NCBI GenBank assembly: GCA_028817755.1
Contig: JAPPPA010000001.1
Span: 1-5,559 of the forward strand
Reading direction: 5' to 3'
Length of the DNA stretch: 5,559 nucleotides
Source of the DNA: Gammaproteobacteria bacterium
Lineage (GTDB): Bacteria; Pseudomonadota; Gammaproteobacteria; JAPPPA01
In this document: piece by piece, positions 1 to 4,638 of the stretch
How the letters are laid out: each line of letters opens with the position of its first letter
How positions within the stretch are numbered: position 1 is the first letter of the stretch
Program-made: the position numbers and the translations under genes
The notes under the pieces: model-generated
What the model saw: only the letters and a program-made list of their open reading frames with translations
Databases searched by the model: none
Told to the model about the DNA's origin: nothing

Positions 1-85
1 GATACACATTGCGTGCATCGGCAACAGGTGCCAGCAGTACTAAAAACAGGAGCAAGAAACGTATCGCTTTCATAGCGCTCAGCAT
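1..85 (-). CDS. N-terminal part of a secreted/periplasmic protein, identity unknown (partial)
   Basis: This minus-strand reading frame is cut by the left edge of the window. Read from the ATG at 73 it starts MKAIRFLLLFLVLLAPVADA, then R-N-V-Y. That is a textbook Sec signal peptide: a short basic n-region (K2, R5), an uninterrupted Leu/Val/Phe core, and an A-D-A signal-peptidase I site. The mature protein should be periplasmic, outer-membrane or secreted. A second in-frame ATG lies at 85, created by a direct repeat (CATAGCGC at 71-78 and 83-90). It has a better-placed Shine-Dalgarno-like AAGG nine bases upstream, so I give 85 as the start; 73 remains possible and would drop M-L-S-A. An in-frame TAG just upstream limits further extension. 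Too little of the mature protein is visible to name a family. It is divergent from the regulator gene that follows. Confidence 0.7.
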   Translation of the reverse strand, partial: MLSAMKAIRFLLLFLVLLAPVADARNVY

Positions 86-127
86 AGCGCAGCGCCTTGC
101 CTAACCCAAGTAAGCAGATAAATAGTT

Positions 128-155
128 TTGAATTGTGTAATTTTTAGTCTATATT
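128..155 (+). promoter_or_regulatory. Probable sigma-70 promoter of the regulator/hydroxylase/CDGSH operon
   Basis: TTGAAT at 128-133 and TATATT at 150-155 are separated by 16 bases, a good match to the -35/-10 pattern. Transcription would begin near 161-163, inside the FadR-type operator, about 27 bases before the ATG of the regulator. This is a prediction from sequence pattern and position only. Confidence 0.6.
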
Positions 156-156
156 T

Positions 157-181
157 AACTGGTCATACCAGTTGACCAGTT
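157..181. promoter_or_regulatory. FadR-type operator, probably autoregulatory
   Basis: AACTGGTCATACCAGTT at 157-173 is a perfect inverted repeat (AACTGGT / ACCAGTT) around a 3-base centre. It fits the FadR-subfamily pattern TNGT-N3-ACNA and the E. coli FadR core TGGTCNGACCA. A third half-site, ACCAGTT at 175-181, follows directly, so AACTGGTC (157-164) also pairs with GACCAGTT (174-181). The cluster covers the predicted transcription start and ends seven bases before the regulator's ATG, a layout suited to self-repression. It could also influence the divergent gene at 1-85. Confidence 0.75.
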
Positions 182-188
182 AATCTTT

Positions 189-917
189 ATGTTCGAAAAC
201 ATTACTAAACAATCTATTTCAGACACGGTGTTCGACCAGCTCACCGCCAAAATATTAGATGGCGATATTGATGCTGGTGAGGCATTGCCAAGCGAGCGCC
301 AACTCTGCGAGTTATTAGGCGTAAACCGCGGCGCCGTGCGCGAAGCCCTAAAGCGCCTACAACAAGCAGGCCTAGTAGAGGTACGCCACGGCGGCGCCAC
401 CACCGTGCTCGATTATTTAGATAACGGCGGCTTAGAACTATTGCCGCAGCTCATGATTACTCCGGAGGGAAAAATGCGATTAGAAGTAGCCCGTAGCATC
501 GTTGGTATGCGCCAAAGCATGGCGCCGGATATTGCTAAAGCCTGTGCCAGTAAACGTAAGGAGAAGCACCTTCAGCAGCTCCAATCGCTATTGGCGCAAA
601 TGCAAAACACCAACAATACCGACGAGCTACAAACACTCGCCTTTGCTTACTGGCGCGAGCTGGTTGCAGGCAGCGGCAATATCGCCTTTCGCCTCGCTTT
701 TAATTCCATGCAAAAGGCCTACGACAAAATCTGGTCACTACTCGCCAACGTGCTTGAGCCAGAGCTACGCGATATCGCGAACCTAGAAAAGCTCACCCAA
801 GCCATCGCAGAACAAAACCCAGAAGACGCACACCACTTCGCCACGCAATACCTGCTGAACGGCACCAACGCGATGAATGCGGTGTTAAACGCCTACGGCC
901 AAAGCGAGATTAAGTAA
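189..917 (+). CDS. FadR-like GntR-family transcriptional regulator
   Basis: A 242-residue DNA-binding regulator, the usual FadR/FCD subfamily length. The N-terminal winged helix covers about residues 8-75: P34-S-E-R37, then G-V-N46-R47 and V50-R51 in the recognition helix, and H67-G68-G69 in the wing. Counting against E. coli FadR, DNA-contact residues R35, R45, R49, H65 and G66 correspond at a constant offset of two to R37, R47, R51, H67 and G68; only T44 differs (N46). The helical C-terminal domain (about 97-236) lacks an obvious Asp/His metal-binding set: where FCD proteins usually have D-x3-H this one reads F-A-Y-W-R. An acyl-type ligand as in FadR is therefore plausible but unproven. The ATG at 189 is the only sensible start (in-frame TAA at 156), yet no Shine-Dalgarno sequence precedes it. 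It is first in an operon with the hydroxylase and CDGSH genes. Confidence 0.93.
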   Translation: MFENITKQSISDTVFDQLTAKILDGDIDAGEALPSERQLCELLGVNRGAVREALKRLQQAGLVEVRHGGATTVLDYLDNGGLELLPQLMITPEGKMRLEVARSIVGMRQSMAPDIAKACASKRKEKHLQQLQSLLAQMQNTNNTDELQTLAFAYWRELVAGSGNIAFRLAFNSMQKAYDKIWSLLANVLEPELRDIANLEKLTQAIAEQNPEDAHHFATQYLLNGTNAMNAVLNAYGQSEIK

Positions 918-921
918 GGAA
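916..921 (+). promoter_or_regulatory. Ribosome-binding site pointing to an ACG start codon
   Basis: The AAGGAA stretch just after the regulator's stop codon lies seven bases before an in-frame ACG at 929. No ATG, GTG or TTG occurs in that frame before 1028, and the ATG at 1028 has no Shine-Dalgarno sequence. The site therefore supports initiation at 929. Confidence 0.6.
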
Positions 922-928
922 ATATTTT

Positions 929-1603
929 ACGACCCGACCCTACCCGGAAAAGTCGCAGGCGACGGCCAGCAGCAACCCCGCCACAGCAGCCACCGCATTC
1001 GCGACCTTTTTCAAACACCCTAGCGCCATGATTCTAGGCGGCTTAGCAATAGCGGCAGTTATTTTTCGCAGTCAGCTGGGTGCGGTACAAACCACAGAAT
1101 GGCTAGCCGCGTTGCTGATTTTTCTATTTTGGCCACTACTAGAATGGGCCATTCACGTCTTTATGCTGCACAGAAAGCCCAGCAAGTTATTCGGCCGCGA
1201 GGTCGACTTCTTGCTGCCGCAAACACACCGCTGGCACCACGCCGACCCGTGGAATCTGAAGTGGGTGTTTATCCCTCTACACGTTTACCCCATCGTTGCG
1301 CCTTTGATTTTGGGGTTGGTTTGGTTAATCAGTCCCAACCTCGCATTTGCCTGCACGGTATTAGCAACTTACTTCCTCTTCGCCCTGCATTACGAATGGG
1401 TGCACTACTTGGCTCACATCAACTGGTGCCCACCGCTTAAGTACTATCAACGCCGCGTACGCGAGCATCGCCTGCACCACTTCCGCAACGAGCAAAAATG
1501 GTGGGGAGTCTCAATGGGGCTTGGTGATAGACTGCTGGGAACGGCGCCTCATGCTTCTGATATAGAAGCCTCGCCACACACCCATAAAATTATAAGAACG
1601 TAG
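929..1603 (+). CDS. Membrane fatty-acid hydroxylase / sterol-desaturase family protein, probable ACG start
   Basis: An integral-membrane di-iron oxygenase-type protein of the fatty acid hydroxylase superfamily (PF04116-like), which hydroxylates or desaturates lipid chains, sterols or carotenoids. In the 224-residue form the histidine clusters are H76-x4-H81, H100-x2-HH104, H154-x4-H159-x3-H163 and H180-x2-HH184, the expected iron-ligand pattern. They sit between hydrophobic segments at about 34-47, 57-80, 112-135 and 138-154. The conserved-looking tail G-D-R-L-L-G-T-A-P is present. The first ATG is at 1028 (191 residues), but the frame is open back to a stop at 911. It encodes a plausible N-terminus (F-A-T-F-F-K-H-P-S before that ATG), and a good ribosome-binding site precedes ACG 929. 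I chose 929; the start is uncertain, the family is not. The substrate is unknown. The gene follows the regulator by 11 bases and ends in tandem TAG stops three bases before the CDGSH gene. Confidence 0.9.
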   Translation, partial: TTRPYPEKSQATASSNPATAATAFATFFKHPSAMILGGLAIAAVIFRSQLGAVQTTEWLAALLIFLFWPLLEWAIHVFMLHRKPSKLFGREVDFLLPQTHRWHHADPWNLKWVFIPLHVYPIVAPLILGLVWLISPNLAFACTVLATYFLFALHYEWVHYLAHINWCPPLKYYQRRVREHRLHHFRNEQKWWGVSMGLGDRLLGTAPHASDIEASPHTHKIIRT

Positions 1604-1606
1604 TAG

Positions 1607-1864
1607 ATGAACAGCCTGAAGCCAACAATCTATGCCAATGAACCCGCCGCGCTACAACTAGATCCAGAGAAAGAATATTTCTGGTGCAGCTGTGGGCAAT
1701 CTAAGAATCAGCCGTTTTGCGATGGCTCGCATCCTGAGGGTTTTGAGCCGGTGAATTTCAAACCTAAAGACGGCTACACCGTTTGGCTCTGTAACTGTAA
1801 ATACACGCGGCGGCCGCCGTTTTGTGATGGCGCCCACAACAAGCTAGATAAGCTCGCCAAATAA
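1607..1864 (+). CDS. Double CDGSH iron-sulfur domain protein
   Basis: An 85-residue soluble protein with two CDGSH-type [2Fe-2S] motifs. The first has C27-S-C29, then F-C38-D-G-S-H42. The second has C62-N-C64, then F-C73-D-G-A-H77. All three Cys and the His ligand are present in both copies, so two clusters can be expected, as in tandem CDGSH proteins of the MiNT/Miner2 type. No signal peptide or membrane anchor is visible, so it should be cytosolic. Family members carry electrons or hand on clusters; the exact role here is unknown. The ATG is only three bases after the hydroxylase stop codon and has no clear Shine-Dalgarno sequence, suggesting translation coupled to the hydroxylase. The tight coupling makes an electron-transfer or cluster-supply role for the di-iron hydroxylase a reasonable inference, not a demonstrated one. 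Confidence 0.95.
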   Translation: MNSLKPTIYANEPAALQLDPEKEYFWCSCGQSKNQPFCDGSHPEGFEPVNFKPKDGYTVWLCNCKYTRRPPFCDGAHNKLDKLAK

Positions 1865-1873
1865 CGGCCATAA

Positions 1874-1908
1874 AAAAAGCCCGAGTAGCCAAGCTGCTCG
1901 GGCTTTTT
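1874..1908. terminator. Bidirectional intrinsic terminator between convergent genes
   Basis: GCCCGAGTAGC (1879-1889), loop CAA, and GCTGCTCGGGC (1893-1903) form an 11-bp stem with one T-G mismatch/wobble. The stem is flanked by an A-run (1872-1878) and a T-run (1904-1908), so it works in both directions. It ends the operon from the left and the convergent PII gene from the right. Confidence 0.93.
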
Positions 1909-1926
1909 GCTAACTATCCGCTTGCG

Positions 1927-2265
1927 TTAGATAGCTGACGAATCGGTCTCGCCTGTACGAATACGTACAACACTGTCGATAGACGATACAAAGATCTTAC
2001 CGTCACCAACCTTGCCAGTATTGGCTACGCCAGCAATGGCTTCAATCGCCTCATCTGCTTGGTCGTCGTTAATCACAATCTCAAGCTTCACTTTAGGCAA
2101 GAAATCTACCGCGTACTCCGCGCCACGATATAGCTCGGTGTGGCCTTTTTGACGACCAAAGCCTTTAACTTCAGTCACGGTCATACCGGTTACGCCGATG
2201 TTGGCCAATGCCTCACGTGCGTCGTCTAGTTTGAAAGGTTTAATTACGGCGGTCACCATTTTCAT
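1927..2265 (-). CDS. glnB: PII nitrogen-regulatory protein (GlnB/GlnK), copy downstream of amtB
   Basis: A complete 112-residue PII signal protein, which senses 2-oxoglutarate and ATP/ADP as a cytosolic trimer and controls partners such as AmtB, NtrB or the GlnE adenylyltransferase. The T-loop is intact: K-G-F-G-R-Q39-K, then the uridylylation residue Y51 in E-L-Y-R-G-A-E-Y. The nucleotide-binding T83-G-K-V-G-D-G-K90 and R101-I-R103 are also present. A strong Shine-Dalgarno (GAGGAG) precedes the ATG. It is 75% identical (84 of 112, counted by eye) to the PII gene upstream of amtB, with residues 23-51 identical. A terminator separates it from amtB and it has its own predicted promoter. Whether it acts as GlnB (general) or GlnK (AmtB-dedicated) cannot be settled from sequence; glnB is a working name and glnK is equally possible. 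Confidence 0.96.
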   Translation of the reverse strand: MKMVTAVIKPFKLDDAREALANIGVTGMTVTEVKGFGRQKGHTELYRGAEYAVDFLPKVKLEIVINDDQADEAIEAIAGVANTGKVGDGKIFVSSIDSVVRIRTGETDSSAI

Positions 2266-2327
2266 GGGTGTGCTCCTCGGTTCTGTTTTTGTTTAATGGC
2301 AACGCCCATTAGGCATGCAACGTAGCC

Positions 2328-2355
2328 AGTCTAGCGCTGTAGTTTGTTAGGTCAA
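2328..2355 (-). promoter_or_regulatory. Probable sigma-70-type promoter of the downstream PII gene
   Basis: On the minus strand TTGACC (2350-2355) and TAGACT (2328-2333) are 16 bases apart. The -35 matches five of six consensus bases, the -10 four of six. Transcription would start near 2321, about 55 bases before the ATG at 2265. I found no sigma-54 GG-N10-GC element in this gap. Confidence 0.5.
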
Positions 2356-2387
2356 GCGACTGATGCCGATACTTTACTGACAGGCAT

Positions 2388-2418
2388 AAAAAAGGCCGCT
2401 GCATTGCTGCAGCGGCCT
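2388..2418 (-). terminator. Intrinsic terminator after amtB
   Basis: AGGCCGCTGCA (2393-2403) and TGCAGCGGCCT (2408-2418) are a perfect 11-bp inverted repeat with a 4-base loop. On the minus strand the stem is followed by a run of T (A-run at 2388-2393 on plus). It should stop glnK-amtB transcription before the second PII gene. Confidence 0.9.
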
Positions 2419-2456
2419 CTTCAAACACGTGTGTGTTGACTAACTAACAGTACTAA

Positions 2457-3698
2457 TTACTTGTTAGTGAATTCTGGGTAAGCCTCTTGGCCACACTCAG
2501 AAAGGTCAGCACCTTCGTATTCTTCTTCTTCGCTGATGCGAATGCCCATGATGGCTTTAAGAGCCAACCATACAACCAAGCTAGCGCCGAATACCCATGC
2601 AAAGATGGTAGCCGCACCAATCAACTGGCCGCTGATGCTAGAACCGTCGTTAGTTACTGGTACAAGTAGCAGACCTAGAAGACCTACAACACCGTGAACA
2701 GAGATAGCACCTACAGGGTCATCAATTTTCAGCTTATCAAGAGTGATGATGCTGAATACAACCAAAGCACCACCAGCAGCACCGAATAGGGTAGCTAGTA
2801 GCGGAGTAGGCGTTGAAGGCTCAGCAGTAATAGCAACAAGACCGGCTAGTGCACCGTTAAGCGCCATAGTTAGGTCAGCTTTGCCGAACAATACGCGAGC
2901 AAGCAATAGAGCAGCGATAAGGCCACCAGCCGCCGCAGCGTTAGTGTTCATGAATACAACCGCAACAGCGTTAGCGTTTTCTACAGAAGAAGTCGCTAGT
3001 ACAGAACCGCCGTTAAAGCCGAACCAACCCAACCATAGGATGAAAGTACCTAGCGTAGCTAGTGGAAGGTTAGCACCAGGGATAGCGCGAACTTCGCCGT
3101 TAGGGCCGTATTTGCCTTTACGAGCGCCAAGAACCAATACGCCAGCTAGCGCAGCAGCTGCACCAGCCATGTGTACGATGCCTGAACCAGCAAAGTCAGA
3201 GAAACCTAGGTCGCCAAGAGTGTATAGGCCAAATACTGGCGCGCCGCCCCAAGTCCAAGAACCTTCTAGTGGGTAAATAACACCAGTCATTACCACTGCG
3301 AAAGCAAGGAAAGCCCAAAGCTTCATACGCTCAGCAACTGCACCAGAAACGATAGACATAGCAGTCGCTACGAATACAACCTGGAAGAAGAAGTCTGAAG
3401 AAGGAGCGTAAGTAGCAGGCTCTTCAGCACCAGTCACGCCATCACCAACGATGCCGTCTAGGAACCATACAAGCTCACCGCCGCCGTACATGATTGAGTA
3501 ACCGCACACCAAGTACATGGTGCAAGAGATTGCGAATAGCGCAACGTTCTTAGTTAGGATCTCGGTAGTGTTCTTAGAACGAACAAGACCTGCTTCCAAC
3601 ATGGCGAAACCAGCCGCCATCCACATTACCAATGCGCCACACACCAAGAAATAAAAGGTGTCTAAGGCGTACTGAAGTTCGAAAATAGTGTTTTCCAT
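2457..3698 (-). CDS. amtB: Ammonium channel/transporter AmtB
   Basis: A 413-residue Amt/Rh-family inner-membrane channel that takes up ammonium. It has about eleven hydrophobic segments, as expected. The family signatures are visible: G-F-A-M-L-E-A-G near 30-37, the twin pore histidines H176 (G-I-V-H-M) and H335 (I-S-V-H-G-V-V-G), and D168, spaced eight residues before H176 as D160 is before H168 in E. coli AmtB. The cytosolic tail (about 386-413, I-S-E-E-E-E-Y-E-G-A-D-L-S) resembles the family's PII-contacting C-terminus. Mature-length members often carry a cleaved signal sequence; here the start reads directly into the first helix and I see no clear one. AGGAG lies nine bases before the ATG. 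The gene is 36 bases downstream of glnK and should share its nitrogen-controlled transcript. Frequent GCT, GGT, CGT and GTA codons suggest high expression. Confidence 0.98.
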   Translation of the reverse strand: MENTIFELQYALDTFYFLVCGALVMWMAAGFAMLEAGLVRSKNTTEILTKNVALFAISCTMYLVCGYSIMYGGGELVWFLDGIVGDGVTGAEEPATYAPSSDFFFQVVFVATAMSIVSGAVAERMKLWAFLAFAVVMTGVIYPLEGSWTWGGAPVFGLYTLGDLGFSDFAGSGIVHMAGAAAALAGVLVLGARKGKYGPNGEVRAIPGANLPLATLGTFILWLGWFGFNGGSVLATSSVENANAVAVVFMNTNAAAAGGLIAALLLARVLFGKADLTMALNGALAGLVAITAEPSTPTPLLATLFGAAGGALVVFSIITLDKLKIDDPVGAISVHGVVGLLGLLLVPVTNDGSSISGQLIGAATIFAWVFGASLVVWLALKAIMGIRISEEEEYEGADLSECGQEAYPEFTNK

Positions 3699-3734
3699 TT
3701 TTAAAAACTCCTAAAAGAATTAAGAGAGCGCGCC

Positions 3735-4073
3735 TTAAACGGCTTCCGCACCCGTTTCGCCCGTACGAATACGGATAATTTGGTCTAGGGTAGACACAAA
3801 GATTTTGCCGTCACCGATTTTGCCGGTGTTAGAAGCGTTGGTGATTGCTTCGATAACCGCGTCAACACGGTCGTCGTCAATAGCAACGTCAAGCTTCACT
3901 TTAGGCAAGAAGTCCACTACGTATTCCGCACCGCGATATAGCTCGGTGTGGCCCTTCTGGCGACCGAAACCTTTAACTTCGGTAACAGTCATGCCGGTTA
4001 CGCCGATTTCAGATAACGCTTCACGAACGTCGTCTAATTTGAACGGCTTGATTACTGCGCTAACCAATTTCAT
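3735..4073 (-). CDS. glnK: PII nitrogen-regulatory protein GlnK, upstream of amtB
   Basis: A complete 112-residue PII protein. Q39, T-loop Y51, T83-G-K-I-G-D-G-K90 and R101-I-R103 are all present. The segment K-L-D-V-A-I-D-D-D (60-68) is closer to the E. coli GlnK pattern than to GlnB. When ammonium is ample, unmodified GlnK blocks AmtB by inserting its T-loop into the channel. The reading frame is open to an ATG at 4115, but the PII family begins at M-K-L-V-S-A-V, and a GGAG Shine-Dalgarno lies eight bases before the ATG at 4073; I therefore start there. The gene is first in a glnK-amtB transcript under a sigma-54/NtrC-type control region. That makes it the nitrogen-limitation-induced PII, in contrast to the copy after amtB. 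Confidence 0.97.
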   Translation of the reverse strand: MKLVSAVIKPFKLDDVREALSEIGVTGMTVTEVKGFGRQKGHTELYRGAEYVVDFLPKVKLDVAIDDDRVDAVIEAITNASNTGKIGDGKIFVSTLDQIIRIRTGETGAEAV

Positions 4074-4157
4074 TTCAAAATCTCCAATTGAGTTGTCCTG
4101 TTTTGGTGTCCTCAAAAGAAGTTAAAGGACGCCACCGCAATAGGGCGCTGAGTACAA

Positions 4158-4173
4158 AGCAGAAAGCGTGCCA
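4158..4173 (-). promoter_or_regulatory. Sigma-54 (RpoN) promoter of glnK-amtB
   Basis: On the minus strand the bases read TGGCACGCTTTCTGCT. The match to TGGCACG-N4-TTGC(A/T) is complete except for one base, and the essential GG and GC are exactly ten bases apart. Transcription should start near 4147, giving a leader of about 74 bases before the glnK ATG. Confidence 0.9.
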
Positions 4174-4207
4174 ACTTATGCAAAAGCGCTAAAACAAAGC
4201 TAAAAAA

Positions 4208-4224
4208 TGCACCAAACTGGCGCA
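4208..4224. promoter_or_regulatory. NtrC-binding site, promoter-proximal
   Basis: TGCACC-AAACT-GGCGCA matches the enterobacterial NtrC consensus TGCACC-N5-GGTGCA with one mismatch. Its centre (4216) is about 69 bases upstream of the predicted sigma-54 start, a usual enhancer position. Confidence 0.8.
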
Positions 4225-4249
4225 GCTCGTTTAATTTCAAAATCGGCAA

Positions 4250-4283
4250 GCACCAAAACCAATGCATTGCATCATTTTGGTGC
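4250..4283. repeat. Inverted repeat in the glnK control region
   Basis: GCACCAAAA (4250-4258) and TTTTGGTGC (4275-4283) are perfect 9-base inverted arms 16 bases apart, with the palindrome AATGCATT in the centre. The left arm looks like an extra NtrC half-site (GCACC). The rest of the 4074-4373 gap holds the glnK leader, the sigma-54 promoter, two NtrC sites and a possible ubiK promoter; I see no gene in it. Confidence 0.7.
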
Positions 4284-4284
4284 A
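4268..4284. promoter_or_regulatory. NtrC-binding site, promoter-distal
   Basis: TGCATC-ATTTT-GGTGCA has one mismatch to the NtrC consensus and is centred about 129 bases upstream of the predicted start. Centre-to-centre distance to the proximal site is 60 bases, near six helical turns. The site also forms the right arm of a larger inverted repeat at 4250-4283. Confidence 0.8.
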
Positions 4285-4314
4285 ATTTGATTTTTTAGGC
4301 GCGCAAACCAGCGG

Positions 4315-4320
4315 TATAAC
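4315..4320 (+). promoter_or_regulatory. Possible -10 element of the ubiK-selO transcript
   Basis: TATAAC, five of six bases of the -10 consensus, lies 53 bases before the ubiK ATG. No convincing -35 is found at 16-18 bases upstream (only TTTTTA at 4292-4297), so this is tentative. Confidence 0.35.
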
Positions 4321-4373
4321 AACAAATGCGGTAACCTAGCCGCCTGCTTTAAACACACGCATTAGGAAGCCCC

Positions 4374-4613
4374 ATGCTCGAACCCGGCGCTATCGACGAC
4401 CTTGTAAACCGCCTTTCTGGCCTACTACCACCTCAGCTACAAGCGGTACGTGGCGAGCTAGAAACCAACATCAAACAAGTCCTACTCGCCCAACTTAAGA
4501 AAATGGACCTAGTCACACGTGAAGAATACGAAGTGCATGCCGAGCTACTAAAACGCACTCGCATGAAATTAGAAGCACTCGAAAAGCAATTGGCAGAATT
4601 AGAAGGCAACTAA
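4374..4613 (+). CDS. ubiK: UbiK accessory factor for ubiquinone biosynthesis (YqiC/BMFP family)
   Basis: A 79-residue protein, the same size as E. coli UbiK (YqiC). An amphipathic N-terminal half (about 1-44, with P-P-Q-L and L-L-A-Q-L-K-K) is followed by the family hallmark D-L-V-T-R-E-E-Y (45-52, compare D-L-V-S-R-E-E-F in E. coli). A C-terminal coiled coil then runs from about 53 to 78 (R-T-R-M-K-L-E-A-L-E-K-Q-L-A-E-L-E). In E. coli UbiK binds UbiJ and supports aerobic coenzyme Q synthesis at the membrane; older work describes membrane-fusogenic activity. An AGGA Shine-Dalgarno stands about eight bases before the ATG. The gene is divergent from glnK, an arrangement I recall from Pseudomonas, and is followed after 25 bases by selO, likely on the same transcript. 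Confidence 0.93.
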   Translation: MLEPGAIDDLVNRLSGLLPPQLQAVRGELETNIKQVLLAQLKKMDLVTREEYEVHAELLKRTRMKLEALEKQLAELEGN

Positions 4614-4638
4614 ACACCCGCCTTCCACGGGTAGCCCA

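Noticed and set aside
155..403. Minus-strand open frame opposite the regulator's DNA-binding domain
   Set aside because: It is rich in Arg, Ser and Pro, antisense to a clear winged-helix domain, and runs into the operator region.
1099..1440. Overlapping open frame inside the hydroxylase gene
   Set aside because: The hydroxylase frame has the complete histidine motif set; the alternative product has no recognisable pattern.
2266..2392. Possible sigma-54 promoter before the second PII gene
   Set aside because: TGGCA- and GGC-like words occur around 2297-2313, but none has GG and GC ten bases apart on either strand.
2424..2438. ACACGTGT palindrome between amtB and its terminator
   Set aside because: It is short and GT-repetitive, lies downstream of the stop codon, and is not repeated elsewhere in the window, so there is no case for a binding site.
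2743..3276. Long open frame (177 codons) on the plus strand inside amtB
   Set aside because: It is antisense to an unmistakable AmtB gene, is rich in Ala, Pro and Ser as reversed membrane-protein codons usually are, and has no family features or ribosome-binding site.
4074..4115. Fourteen-residue N-terminal extension of GlnK (ATG at 4115)
   Set aside because: PII proteins begin at M-K-x-V; the ATG at 4073 has a GGAG ribosome-binding site, while the extension would use leader sequence with no conserved features.
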